A stretch of DNA of 64,000 bases from Actinomadura luteofluorescens (lineage in GTDB: Bacteria; Actinomycetota; Actinomycetes; Streptosporangiales; Streptosporangiaceae): positions 3,534,001 through 3,598,000 of the forward strand of contig NZ_JACCBA010000001.1 of NCBI RefSeq assembly GCF_013409365.1, given 5' to 3'. Below are positions 50,838 through 60,730 of this stretch, piece after piece. The notes under the pieces are model-generated. The model was not told the origin of the DNA. It made no database searches and was given only the letters and a program-made list of their open reading frames with translations. How positions within the stretch are numbered: position 1 is the stretch's first letter; every line of letters starts with the position of its first letter. The position numbers were made by a program, and so were the translations under genes.

Positions 50838-51563
50838 TCAGGCGCGGAACAGGGCCCGGCTCGTCCCCATCATGATCCGATCGTGCGGGCGCAGCGTCCG
50901 CATCACGGACTCCAGGACGGGCCGCGCCATCGACACGCACCCCGCGGTCTGCCCCGCGCCGACGTGCATGAAGATCGCCGACCCGTTCCCCTGGACGACG
51001 GGCGAGTCCGGAGGCCGGTTGTAGTTGATCACCACGGCCTGCCGGTAGGGCCCGCTCGCCATGATCCGCGAGAGGTCCTCGTCGGCGGGCAGGCACGCGC
51101 CCCGGTAGTAGCGGTTGTACCGCCGGTCGCCGATCGTCGACCCCCAGCAGTCGCCGCTCTCCCGCAGCCTGCGGTAGGGGAGGCGGGTACCGGGGTCCGC
51201 CTCGCCGAACGCCTCGGTCAGGGTGTAGGAGCCGGTCGGCGACCTGCCGTCCCCCTCCCGCTTGGCCCCCGGTTCGGCGTAGCCGTTCCGTCCCACATGC
51301 CCCGGCGCGGTCAGGAGCGCTTTCCACGTGCGCCCCGTCCGGACGCATTCGGTGACGACCACCTCGGTCGTCCCGTATTGGGCCGCCACCGCGAACACCA
51401 CGTGCCGCGCCGCGCCCGCCCCGTAACGCGTCTTCCCCTGGCTGAGCGCCTGGCAGGGATCCTCCGCCTTCTCCCGCGCGAGGGCCTGCGGGGCATGAAC
51501 ACCCGCCGCGACCAGCATCGCGACGGTGGAGAGGACCGTGACCCGCATGAACCCCGAACGCAT
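50838..51563 (-). CDS. Secreted L,D-transpeptidase (YkuD-like)
   Basis: 241 residues with a signal peptide (VTVLSTVAMLVAAGVHAPQA). The catalytic motif is SAIFMHVGAGQTAGCVSM: the conserved His and Cys of the H-x(n)-G-C-V-S YkuD site that forms 3-3 peptidoglycan cross-links. GDGRSPTGSYTL and RIMASGPYRQAVVINYNRP are typical of the family. GGGAG eight bases before ATG 51563 fixes the start. It is likely active in the cell wall. Confidence 0.88.
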   Translation of the reverse strand: MRSGFMRVTVLSTVAMLVAAGVHAPQALAREKAEDPCQALSQGKTRYGAGAARHVVFAVAAQYGTTEVVVTECVRTGRTWKALLTAPGHVGRNGYAEPGAKREGDGRSPTGSYTLTEAFGEADPGTRLPYRRLRESGDCWGSTIGDRRYNRYYRGACLPADEDLSRIMASGPYRQAVVINYNRPPDSPVVQGNGSAIFMHVGAGQTAGCVSMARPVLESVMRTLRPHDRIMMGTSRALFRA

Positions 51564-51675
51564 GACGCAGCTCCCTGTTCTCCGAACGGGCATGCCGATG
51601 ATCGCGTCCCGATCTCTACCCGGCCCGGGTTCGCCTCACCCCCCGCCGCTCGGGGCGGTCGCGAACCGCCCCGGC

Positions 51676-52176
51676 TCAGTCGCGTGCGGCCCAGTCGCTC
51701 AGGGCGGCCTCGACCTCGGCCAGGCACTCGTCGGCGGTGCGGACCCCGTCCCTCTCCAGGTCGGTCATCAGGCCGGCCGCGTACTCGGCGAGAGTGAGGA
51801 TCAGCTCGTGGAAGCCGACGCGGCCCTCGCGGACGAGGTCCCCCATCACGACGAAGAAGGGACGCGGGCCGGGGTCGAAGAGGGCCTGGACGACCTCAGG
51901 GACGTGCTCGGCGCCGGGCGGCGCGTGCCTCGGGAGGAGCTTGAGGAAGTCGTCCACGGAGCGGCCGCGCGCGGACGCCCACTCCTCGGTCACGATCCCC
52001 GCGGCGACCGCGGTGCCGACGGCGAGCCTTCCGAGCCCTTCCTCGCCCTCCGGGCCGGACCGGATGGCCGCGATGATCTGGTCGGCCGATGCAGGGCCTT
52101 CTGGCGCGGCCCCCGGGTCCTGCCGGAGGGTGGCCCGCAGGAGAGGGACGACGGCGTTCTGACTGTCGAGCTGCAT
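51676..52176 (-). CDS. Hypothetical protein, 166 residues
   Basis: Acidic, helical, soluble; no signal peptide. Segments such as DFLKLLPRHAPPGAEHVPEV and HELILTLAEYAAGLMTDLER are unlike any family I recognise. ATG 52176 is preceded eight bases upstream by CAGAAT, possibly a leaderless promoter. A hairpin on its upstream side ends the enoyl-CoA hydratase gene. Confidence 0.65.
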   Translation of the reverse strand: MQLDSQNAVVPLLRATLRQDPGAAPEGPASADQIIAAIRSGPEGEEGLGRLAVGTAVAAGIVTEEWASARGRSVDDFLKLLPRHAPPGAEHVPEVVQALFDPGPRPFFVVMGDLVREGRVGFHELILTLAEYAAGLMTDLERDGVRTADECLAEVEAALSDWAARD

Positions 52177-52229
52177 GATCAACGATTCTGACAGCGCGGA
52201 CCGGGTGGTCCAGCCGTCCGAGCCGCGAC

Positions 52230-52269
52230 CGCAGAACGCCCGGAACCGAGCGGTTCCGGGCGTTCTGCG
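52230..52269. terminator. 19-bp perfect hairpin terminator
   Basis: CGCAGAACGCCCGGAACCG and its complement are separated by only two bases, downstream of the enoyl-CoA hydratase gene. Confidence 0.85.
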
Positions 52270-52290
52270 TGCCGACGTGTCGCCGGAGGG

Positions 52291-53103
52291 CTACTCGCCC
52301 CTCCAGTTCGGCTTGCGCTTCTCGGCGAAGGCCGCCGGGCCCTCCTGGGCGTCCTTGGACATGAAGACCGGCAGGGTGATGTCCTGCTGCTTCTTCCACG
52401 CCTCGTCGGACGTCCAGTCCGCGGACTCGACGATGACCTTCTTGGTCGCCGCCAGCGCCAGCGGGGCGTTCTCGGCGACCTTCAGCGCCAGCTCCTTGGC
52501 CGCGGCGAGCGCGCCGCCGGGCTCGGCGAGCCGGTTGACGAACCCGAGCTCGGCCATCCGCTCCGCCGGGTACTTGTCGCCGGTCAGGGCGATCTCCATG
52601 GCGATGTGGAACGGGATGCGCTGCGGCAGCCGCAGCAGCCCGCCGCCCGCGGCGACCAGCCCGCGCTTCGGCTCGGGCAGCCCGAACCGGGCGTCCCGCG
52701 CCGCCACGACCATGTCGCAGGACAGCGCCACCTCGCAGCCGCCGGCCAGGGCGTAGCCCTCGATGGCGGCGATCAGGGGCTTGGCCGACGGGCGCTCGGT
52801 GATGCCGGCGAACCCGCGTCCCTCGACGGTCGGGTTGTCGCCCGTCAGGAAGCCCTTGAGGTCCATGCCGGCGCAGAACGTCCCGCCGGCGCCGGTGAGG
52901 ATGCCGATGGACAGGTCCTTGCGGGAGTCGAGCTCGTCGAGCGCCGCCGCGATCCCCTTCGCCACCTCGCCGTTGACCGCGTTGCGGGCCTCCGGGCGGT
53001 TGATGGTGATGACGAGGACTGCGCCGTCTTCTTCGGTAAGGACAGCGTCGTTGCCGGGGGGCGTGGGGGGTCGTCCCCCCTCGGGCGATACAGCGTCGGT
53101 CAT
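52291..53103 (-). CDS. Enoyl-CoA hydratase/crotonase-family protein
   Basis: 270 residues. GTFCAGMDLKGF and ALAGGCEVALSCDMVVAA carry the oxyanion-hole glycines; EPKRGLVAAGGGLLRLP lies where the second catalytic Glu of hydratases sits. FMSKDAQEGPAAFAEKRKPN is the usual C-terminus. The stop of the upstream SDR gene lies eight bases before its ATG, so the pair forms an operon for acyl-CoA metabolism. Whether it hydrates or isomerises is not certain. Confidence 0.88.
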   Translation of the reverse strand: MTDAVSPEGGRPPTPPGNDAVLTEEDGAVLVITINRPEARNAVNGEVAKGIAAALDELDSRKDLSIGILTGAGGTFCAGMDLKGFLTGDNPTVEGRGFAGITERPSAKPLIAAIEGYALAGGCEVALSCDMVVAARDARFGLPEPKRGLVAAGGGLLRLPQRIPFHIAMEIALTGDKYPAERMAELGFVNRLAEPGGALAAAKELALKVAENAPLALAATKKVIVESADWTSDEAWKKQQDITLPVFMSKDAQEGPAAFAEKRKPNWRGE

Positions 53104-53111
53104 TCAGGGCC

Positions 53112-53885
53112 TCACTTCGGCTGGAAGCGGATACCGCCGTCGAAGCGGATCGTCTCGCCGTTCATGTAGTCGTTCTCGATCAGGGACTTGACCAGGTGGG
53201 CGAACTCCGACGCCTTGCCCATCCGCTTCGGGAACGGGACGGGGGCGGCGAGCTTGGCCTTGAACGCCTCGGCGGCCTCGCCCGCGCCGTAGATCGGGGT
53301 GTCGATGATGCCGGGGCAGATGGTGTTGACCCGGACGCCGATCGCGGCGAGGTCGCGGGCGGCGGGGAGCGTCATGCCGATGATGCCGCCCTTGGACGCG
53401 GAGTACGCGATCTGCCCGGTCTGTCCCTCGATGCCGGCGATGGACGCGGTGTTGATCACCACACCGCGCAGCCCGTCCTCGTCGGCGGGCTCGGTCTTGG
53501 AGATGGCCGCGGCGCCGATCCGCATCAGGTTGAAGGTGCCGATCAGGTTGATCCGGATGACGGTCTCGTAGGAGGCCAGGTCGTGCGGGCTGCCGTCGCG
53601 GCCCACGGTCCGCGACGCCCAGCCGATGCCGGCGCTGTTGACGATGACGCGCAGCGGGGCGCCGGAGTCGACGGCGGCCTGCACCGCGGCCTGCACCTGC
53701 TCCTCGTTCGACACGTCCGTCTTGACGAAGACGCCGCCGATCTCGTCGGCGAGGGCCTTGCCCCTGTCCTCGTTCAGGTCGGCGATGACCACCTTGGCGC
53801 CTTCGGCGGCCAGCGCGCGGACGGTGGCCTCACCGAGGCCGCTCGCGCCACCGGATACGACGGCGGAAACTCCGTTCAGGTCCAT
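53112..53885 (-). CDS. Short-chain dehydrogenase, 3-hydroxyacyl-CoA dehydrogenase type
   Basis: 257 residues. VSGGASGLGEAT is the nucleotide-binding TGxxxGxG variant; VNSAGIGWASR, NTASIAGIEGQTGQIAYSAS (catalytic Ser, then YSASKGG Tyr-Lys) are complete. DLAAIGVRVNTICPGIIDTP and the C-terminus resemble HSD17B10-like enzymes, which act on 3-hydroxyacyl-CoA or steroids. ATG 53885; the frame extends upstream without need. It pairs with the enoyl-CoA hydratase gene, suggesting consecutive beta-oxidation steps. Confidence 0.88.
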   Translation of the reverse strand: MDLNGVSAVVSGGASGLGEATVRALAAEGAKVVIADLNEDRGKALADEIGGVFVKTDVSNEEQVQAAVQAAVDSGAPLRVIVNSAGIGWASRTVGRDGSPHDLASYETVIRINLIGTFNLMRIGAAAISKTEPADEDGLRGVVINTASIAGIEGQTGQIAYSASKGGIIGMTLPAARDLAAIGVRVNTICPGIIDTPIYGAGEAAEAFKAKLAAPVPFPKRMGKASEFAHLVKSLIENDYMNGETIRFDGGIRFQPK

Positions 53886-54046
53886 AAGCGACACCTTACG
53901 TGAGGGACCGAATGTGGTTCGGGGTGATGCTATCCAGACGCCGTCGCGCGCTCTGCTCACACCCCTGCGGATTGCGGAGGCGCGATGTTACTCCGGAGTC
54001 ACAATAGGGAACGTTTGCTGCTTCGTGGCAAGGGCACCCGAACCCC

Positions 54047-54895
54047 ATGAGCGAGCGTCCCGCACAGAGCCAGTCCTACCCCGGGCGGACCGGGGACATG
54101 ACGCCCGAACCGCGCGACGAGATGCGCGGCTACACCGGAAGCGGCCTGCTGGACGGGCGCCGCGCGCTGATCACCGGCGGGGACTCCGGCATCGGGCGCG
54201 CGACGGCAGTCGCGTTCGCCAAGGAGGGCGCGGACGTCGCGATCACCTACCTGGAGGAGGATGACGACGCCCGGCACACCGCGGGCCTCGTCGAGGCCGC
54301 CGGGCGGCGCTGCGTGACCTTCGGCGGCGACCTGGCCGAGGAGCGGCACGCCCGCGAGATCGTCACGCACACCGTCCGCGACCTCGGCGGCCTCGACCTG
54401 CTCGTCCTGCACCACGGCACCCAGACGCCGGTGAAGGACGTCCGCGAGATCGACGACGCCCAGCTGCGGCGGACGTTCGAGGTGAACGTGTTCTCGCTGT
54501 TCTGGACCGTCCAGGAGGCCCTCGACCACATGGGGCCCGGGTCGTCCGTCATCATCACCGGGTCCATCAACGGGCTGCGCGGCAACAAGACGCTCATCGA
54601 CTACTCCGCCAGCAAGGCGGCGGCGATGACGCTGACCACCTGCCTCGCCCAGAACCTCATGGACCGCGAGATCCGCGTCAACTGCGTCGCGCCCGGCCCG
54701 GTCTGGACCCCGCTCATCCCCGCCACGTTCGACGAGGAGAAGGTCGAGGACTTCGGGAAGCAGGCGCCCATGGGACGCGCCGCCGACCCCGACGAGATCG
54801 CGCCGTCCTACGTGTTCTTCGCCTCCGACCGCCAGTCGTCCTACTACACCGGTCAGACCCTGGTGCCCGCCGGCGGTGAGATCCACCCGGGCTGA
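54047..54895 (+). CDS. SDR-family oxidoreductase (YhdG/general stress type)
   Basis: 282 residues. A 35-residue N-terminal extension (SQSYPGRTGDMTPEPRDEMR) precedes a standard SDR: ITGGDSGIGRATAVAF, HHGTQTPVKDVREI, ITGSINGLRGNKTLIDYSAS and SKAAAMT with the catalytic Tyr-Lys. PVWTPLIPATF and GQTLVPAGGEIHPG are typical of the stress-associated SDRs of the YdaD/YhxC group. Cofactor probably NADPH; substrate unknown. Converges with the GH1 gene, 19 bases apart. Confidence 0.85.
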   Translation: MSERPAQSQSYPGRTGDMTPEPRDEMRGYTGSGLLDGRRALITGGDSGIGRATAVAFAKEGADVAITYLEEDDDARHTAGLVEAAGRRCVTFGGDLAEERHAREIVTHTVRDLGGLDLLVLHHGTQTPVKDVREIDDAQLRRTFEVNVFSLFWTVQEALDHMGPGSSVIITGSINGLRGNKTLIDYSASKAAAMTLTTCLAQNLMDREIRVNCVAPGPVWTPLIPATFDEEKVEDFGKQAPMGRAADPDEIAPSYVFFASDRQSSYYTGQTLVPAGGEIHPG

Positions 54896-54914
54896 CGGAG
54901 TCGCGCCCGGCTCC

Positions 54915-56306
54915 TCACCCGGCGCGGCGGTAGGCGGCGGGCGGGGTGGGCGTCGTCCCGAGGCAGGTGGCGACGGGGTCCTCGATCGAGCACCAGCCGG
55001 GCTTGCGCACCGGCACGTAACCGGCGGGAACGCCCCGGTTCGCGATGATCGACCGGTAGGTGGGAACGGCGTCGGTCGGACGGCGCGCCAGGGACGGGTC
55101 GGTCAGCGCGTCCACCGTGTAGAGGCCGAACCGCGGCCGGTAGCTGCCCCACTCGTAGTTGTCGGTGAGGCTCCAGTAGTTGTAGCCCATCATCTTCACG
55201 CCGTCGGCCATCGCGCGCTGGATCCAGTAGATGTGGTCGCGCAGATGGTCGGAGCGTGTGTAGCCGTCCTGTCGCGGCTTGCCGTTGTCCGTGGACATGC
55301 CGTTCTCGACGATGTAGATGGGCAGGTTCGGCAGCCGGCGCTGGTAGTTCCTGAGGACGTAGTACAGGCCCTCGGGCTCGGGGTCGATTCTCCAGAACTC
55401 GCCCATGAGCGCGTAGGCCGCGGTCACGTTCTGCAGGTTCGCACCGTAGTAGTAGTCGATGCCGATGAAGTCGAGCTTGTCGGTGACCTCGTTGAACAGG
55501 GCCGCGTCGAAGATGCCGTTGACGGGCGACCCGTAGGCGACGTTGCTGGACACAGGGGCGCCCGGGTCCACCGCGTGGATCATGTCATAGGCGGCGCGGT
55601 GCGTCCTGACCAGCGCGTCGCGCATCGTCATCATCTGCCCGAGGTCCATCGGGCGGGCCGTCAACTCCTTGTAGATGTAGGCGCTGGCCTCGTTGAACGT
55701 GATCCAGACGACGCCCTGCCGCTTGTACCTGTCCACGACGAAGCGGGCGTTGCGCAGCCAGTCGTCCTGCGTGCGGGGGTTGTCCCAGGCACCCTGGTCG
55801 GCCACCCAGCCCGGATACACCCAGTGGTCGAGCGTCAGCATCGGACGCATCCCGGTCGCCTTGATCCGGCGGACGAGGTCGTCGTAGTAGGCGATCGCCT
55901 TCGGGTCGCGGTGGCCGCGGCGCGGCTCGATGCGGGACCACTCGACGGACGTCCGGAACACGTTCGCGCCGAGCCCCCTGGCGAGCTTCAGATCGCTCGG
56001 GTAGCGGTGCCGGAAGTCAACGGAGTTCCCGTACGGGTCGGTGACGCCGGTGGCCTTGCGGTCGGCGTACCTCGTCCAGTTGCTGTCGGGGAAGGAGCCT
56101 TCGCTCTGGAAGCCGGACGTGGCGACGCCCCAGAGGAATCCGGGCGGGAACTTGGCGGTGGCGGGCCTGGCGGGGGGCGCGGCCGCGGTGGCGGGCGTCG
56201 CCGCGGTCAGGCCGAGGGCGGCCGCCAGGGCGAGGGCCGACAGGAGGTGGACGGGGCGTGCTCTGCGGGGCCTGCCGAACACGGGACTCCCTCCGGAGAC
56301 GGACAT
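54915..56306 (-). CDS. Secreted family 1 glycoside hydrolase (beta-glucosidase-like)
   Basis: 463 residues. Signal peptide ALALAAALGLTAATPATAAA. GH1 landmarks: FLWGVATSGFQSEGS, WSRIEPRRGH, VWITFNEASAYI (acid/base Glu in TFNE), IYIVENGMSTDNG (nucleophile Glu in VENG) and YWSLTDNYEWGSYRPRFGLY. The unusual C-terminal tail after the barrel contains CSIEDPVATCLG, two Cys that could pair. AAGGAGATTC precedes ATG 56306. Secreted GH1 enzymes are less common than cytoplasmic ones. Substrate unknown. Confidence 0.9.
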   Translation of the reverse strand: MSVSGGSPVFGRPRRARPVHLLSALALAAALGLTAATPATAAAPPARPATAKFPPGFLWGVATSGFQSEGSFPDSNWTRYADRKATGVTDPYGNSVDFRHRYPSDLKLARGLGANVFRTSVEWSRIEPRRGHRDPKAIAYYDDLVRRIKATGMRPMLTLDHWVYPGWVADQGAWDNPRTQDDWLRNARFVVDRYKRQGVVWITFNEASAYIYKELTARPMDLGQMMTMRDALVRTHRAAYDMIHAVDPGAPVSSNVAYGSPVNGIFDAALFNEVTDKLDFIGIDYYYGANLQNVTAAYALMGEFWRIDPEPEGLYYVLRNYQRRLPNLPIYIVENGMSTDNGKPRQDGYTRSDHLRDHIYWIQRAMADGVKMMGYNYWSLTDNYEWGSYRPRFGLYTVDALTDPSLARRPTDAVPTYRSIIANRGVPAGYVPVRKPGWCSIEDPVATCLGTTPTPPAAYRRAG

Positions 56307-56894
56307 GAATCTCCTTCGCACTACAGGGGTCGCGCGGGCCCCCGTCAATGGCCGGACACGGCCAGATCCGGCAACCCCCGGCCCGCCCCCGACTGTGCGG
56401 CGCATCACAGACCAATAAATTGATCATGCTTTTCCGGCGCTTGTGACTCACTTCACAAATGACGAAAGGGGTTGCTGATCAGTGCTGGCAGAGCGCTGGA
56501 CCAGCGTCTCAAACGGACCGCCGGCACCGTGGAGAAATGGCGGGTGATTTGCCAGCGCCGTTCGCCGCTGGCTAGCTTCCTGCCCGGTTCATGCGGCGCC
56601 CGAGCCGCCCGGACAACAGAACACGCACACCGACGCGCGGCGGCGGCGCGCCCGGCCTCTCACCGGAGGCCAGGCACGGACCCCCAGGTCGTCCCCTCCA
56701 GGGACCCCGCCCGGAAACCGTCGTCGGACGCCGAATCCGTGCAGACGAGAGGCACGGAACCGGAAGCAGCCGCCATTTCTCTGCGTCTCCCCTCAATGAC
56801 GCTGCGAAATCGGCTGCGGCATCTCGAACCCTCCGAAGAAATCCGGCGGGTGACGGCTGCCCGGTAGGCATCAACCGCGAGGTCTGGAGACATT
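56307..56894. other. Long non-coding gap between GH1 and NlpC/P60 genes
   Basis: About 590 bases. No frame in it resembles a family or has a ribosome site. It should hold both divergent promoters and possibly an mRNA leader for the NlpC/P60 gene. I looked for a c-di-AMP (ydaO) riboswitch, common before such genes, but did not find its conserved core. Confidence 0.5.
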
Positions 56895-56933
56895 CTGCAT
56901 ACCCCTCGAAACCCCCTGAAGGCCGGATTCACC

Positions 56934-57464
56934 GTGGGCGGGCTCGTGCTCACCACGACCACCGCGCTCGGCGCGTCCGTCCTGGCGGCAGGGCCTGTGC
57001 AGGCCGCGGCGCCGCAGCGGACGACCCTCGCCGCCGCACCGACCGCGACGGTCACCACCAAGACCCTCACCGCCAAGCAGGCCCGGATCGCGAAGCAGAG
57101 GAAGCGCGCCGACTACGCCGTGAAGTACGCGGCCAAGCAGATCGGCGACCCCTACCGCTACGGCGGGACGGGCCCCGGCTCCTGGGACTGCTCCGGGCTG
57201 GCCGGCGGATCCTGGCGAAAGGCCGGGGTGAAGCTCCCCCGGACCACCCAGCAGATCTACAAGGCGGTCCACAAGAAGGTCTCCTGGAAGGGCGCCGTCA
57301 AGGGCGACCTGCTGTTCTTCTACGGCGGCAGGACCCACATGGGCGTCTACGCCGGCCACGGCTACATGATCCACGCGCCGAGCTCCGGCAAGCGCGTCAA
57401 GAAGATCAAGCTGAACGGCTACTACAAGCGCAACTTCCACGGCGCCGTCCGCCCCGGTACCTGA
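56934..57464 (+). CDS. NlpC/P60 cell-wall peptidase
   Basis: 176 residues from GTG 56934, with a hydrophobic start. The catalytic domain has GSWDCSGLAGGSWRKAG (Cys nucleophile) and HMGVYAGHGYMIHAPS (His). Such enzymes cut peptidoglycan stem peptides during growth. The GTG start leaves no basic residues before the hydrophobic stretch; the frame upstream to 56895 (CTG) encodes HTPRNPLKAGFTV, a proper basic n-region, with GGAGA just before it, so translation may begin at CTG or ATT. A hairpin terminator follows. Confidence 0.85.
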   Translation: MGGLVLTTTTALGASVLAAGPVQAAAPQRTTLAAAPTATVTTKTLTAKQARIAKQRKRADYAVKYAAKQIGDPYRYGGTGPGSWDCSGLAGGSWRKAGVKLPRTTQQIYKAVHKKVSWKGAVKGDLLFFYGGRTHMGVYAGHGYMIHAPSSGKRVKKIKLNGYYKRNFHGAVRPGT

Positions 57465-57478
57465 CCCCGGACGCACGC

Positions 57479-57512
57479 CAGGCCCCGCGCCGCCCGCCCG
57501 GCGCGGGGCCTG
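57479..57512. terminator. 14-bp hairpin terminator
   Basis: CAGGCCCCGCGCCG pairs with CGGCGCGGGGCCTG, 15 bases after the NlpC/P60 stop codon. Confidence 0.8.
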
Positions 57513-57613
57513 CTGTGTTGTGAAGTCCCGGCCCACTCCGCTCGCCTACGGCCTCACTCCACCGGCCAGCTCACGCGTTCGCGCGCGTGGCCGAGGCCAC
57601 TTCGAGACAGGCA

Positions 57614-58300
57614 CTAAGCCGGCAGGGTCCGCCGCAGGAACTCCTCGGTGAGCCGCCAAGCGCGCGCGGCAGGCTCCGGCTGGTAGAACATCGGCGCCTT
57701 GCGGTTGTGGAACGCATGGCCGCCGTCCTCCTGGACGTGGATTTCCATGCGTTCCCTCTGCCCGACCGCACGTTCCACTTTGGCGACGTCCTCACGGGCG
57801 ATGTACGCGTCGTCGCCGCCGAAGTGGAACTGCGTGGGCGCCTCGATGGCATCGAGCTTGTCCAGCATGTCCGGCACACCGGACCCGTAGAACGAGACGA
57901 GCGAATCGACCTGAGCGTTGGCGGCCACCAGGTACGCGAGCGTCCCGCCGAAGCAGAACCCCAAGACGCCCACCCTGCCCACCTCTGGCAGCCCCTTGAG
58001 AACCCCCAGCGCCGCCACGGCGTCCCCCACGCCCTTCTCCCAGTCGAACTGGGAGGCCATCGACATCCCCTTGGGCAGAGCCTCCTCGTTGTGCGCGGTC
58101 GACCAGTTCGGCTCGATCCGCCAGAACATGTCGGGCGCCGCCACGACGAACCCCAGCGCGACCAGGTCCTCGGCGACCGCCTCCATGTAGTCGCCGACCC
58201 CGAAGATCTCCTGGAGGAGCAGGATCCCCGGACCGCGCGTCCCCCACACCGTCAGGTCGAACTCGCCGTCCGGAACGACGACCTTCTCTGTACGCGTCAT
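57614..58300 (-). CDS. Dienelactone hydrolase-family protein
   Basis: 228 residues. Alpha/beta hydrolase with Cys nucleophile in VGVLGFCFGGTLAYLV, the Glu in LLQEIFGVGDYM that activates it, Asp in FGGDDAYIAREDV and His in GGHAFHNRKAP: the complete DLH-type arrangement. Cytoplasmic, no signal. ATG 58300. It starts one base after the stop of the hotdog thioesterase gene, so they are co-transcribed. Substrate probably a lactone or thioester; not fixed by sequence. Confidence 0.87.
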   Translation of the reverse strand: MTRTEKVVVPDGEFDLTVWGTRGPGILLLQEIFGVGDYMEAVAEDLVALGFVVAAPDMFWRIEPNWSTAHNEEALPKGMSMASQFDWEKGVGDAVAALGVLKGLPEVGRVGVLGFCFGGTLAYLVAANAQVDSLVSFYGSGVPDMLDKLDAIEAPTQFHFGGDDAYIAREDVAKVERAVGQRERMEIHVQEDGGHAFHNRKAPMFYQPEPAARAWRLTEEFLRRTLPA

Positions 58301-58301
58301 G

Positions 58302-58700
58302 TCAGCCGATGATGGCGTAAACCGCGCTGGCATGCGCGACGGTCCTCCCGTCCGCGGTCATGTCGATCTCCGCGAACGCCATCGTCCGGCCCAGCTTCGA
58401 CAGCTCCGCGTCCACGAGCACGTCCCGTCCCGTCACGGGCCGCTGGAACGTCGTGCTGAGCTGCACCGTCGTCATCGGCACGAACGACCCTTTGGCCCCC
58501 GACACCGCCAGCACCACCGCCGTGTCGGCCGCCGCCATCAGCGCCTGCCCCGACAGCGCGCCGCCCTCCCGGGCGAGCCGGTCGGACCAGGGCAGCCGCA
58601 GCACCGCCCTCCCGTCCCCGACCTCCTCGGGCACGAGACCCAGATCGAGAACCCAGGGGGCGAAGTTGTCACGGAGGATCTCTTCAGGCTTCAACGTCAC
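58302..58700 (-). CDS. Hotdog-fold thioesterase (PaaI-like)
   Basis: 132 residues from GTG 58700. WSDRLAREGGALSGQALMAAADTAVV is the hotdog helix with the usual DTA segment; TTVQLSTTFQRPVTGRDVLV and GRTMAFAEIDMT complete the fold. Probably hydrolyses acyl-CoA. The frame continues upstream to GTG 58730, which would overlap the divergent P450 start; the later GTG is preferred. Operon with the DLH gene. Confidence 0.82.
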   Translation of the reverse strand: MTLKPEEILRDNFAPWVLDLGLVPEEVGDGRAVLRLPWSDRLAREGGALSGQALMAAADTAVVLAVSGAKGSFVPMTTVQLSTTFQRPVTGRDVLVDAELSKLGRTMAFAEIDMTADGRTVAHASAVYAIIG

Positions 58701-58709
58701 CCCGTCATG

Positions 58710-60011
<1,302 letters not shown>

Positions 60012-60055
60012 CCCCGTCGCGAACCCCCCGTCGATCTCGGTACCCTTGCCAAGAC

Positions 60056-60128
60056 GGGTCGCTAGCTCAATTGGCAGAGCTCCGGACTTTTAATCCGTAG
60101 GTTGTGGGTTCGAGTCCCACGCGACCCA
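60056..60128 (+). tRNA. tRNA-Lys (anticodon TTT)
   Basis: Complete cloverleaf: acceptor GGGTCGC/GCGACCC, D arm GCTC/GAGC, anticodon loop CTTTTAA with TTT, T arm GTGGG-TTCGAGT-CCCAC. No encoded CCA. The C27-T43 pair of the anticodon stem does not match. Confidence 0.95.
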
Positions 60129-60587
60129 CCCAGCTTGACCAGGGCAAACGCGAGAATGCCAGGCTTGTCCGCCGCCGCGTTTGCCCCCCCTTCGTCCCCA
60201 TGTCGGCTCCAGGGCGGCTCGGCGGCCCGATCCGGGCCCACCTCCTCCCTGGTCGCGCCTCAAGGCCCGGCAGCCCTCACACACTCAAGCCGGTCATACC
60301 GCCCACAGGATCGACGGCCATGACCACCGGCGCAGTCAGCAACACAGCTTTGCAGGGGCTTCCCATAAGTGAGTCATGGAGAGCACGGCACAGTCCAGAA
60401 CACGACGCGGGCGACGGCATGCCTCTCCCGCCCTCGACTCATACGCGCTAAGCCAACAACCCGACACGGCCTCCGAAGACGCTCGGCTGCCACACCAAGC
60501 AAGACTTTCCATCGGCAGCCATGGCCATGACCACGAACCAACCGAATGAAATCCGACGCCCTCACTGACAGCGTCGCAGGCCAGCAA
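60129..60587. other. Non-coding region between tRNA-Lys and CRISPR repeats
   Basis: About 460 bases without a recognisable gene; short frames on both strands show no family similarity and no ribosome site. It lies where a CRISPR leader would be and beside a tRNA, a place often used by integrating elements, but no direct repeat of the tRNA 3' end was found. Confidence 0.5.
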
Positions 60588-60680
60588 GTCTCGGCCCCGC
60601 GCACGCGGGGATGGTTCCCGGATCGGGCTCCCCGGGTTGCCGATGCTGGTCTCGGCCCCGCGCACGCGGGGATGGTTCCC
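60588..60680 (+). CRISPR. Minimal type I-E-like CRISPR: two repeats, one spacer, no cas genes
   Basis: Two identical repeats (60588-60619 and 60649-60680 including three shared flanking bases; core 29 bases, 60591-60619 and 60652-60680) contain CCCCGCGCACGCGGGG and end GATGGTTCCC. Their 61-base period leaves a 32-base spacer (60620-60651). Size, palindrome and 3' end match type I-E repeats of actinobacteria. No cas genes in the window. Confidence 0.8.
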
Positions 60681-60730
60681 TGATGTCGCGTATTCCCCCC
60701 GTCCCCGACGCACGGTGTCCAGGACGAGGG

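Noticed and set aside
56400..56894. c-di-AMP (ydaO) riboswitch before the NlpC/P60 gene
   Set aside because: The conserved GGGGAACC-type and GGGGUGAAUC cores and the CAGCUAACCUC-like end were not found, despite the suitable gene context.
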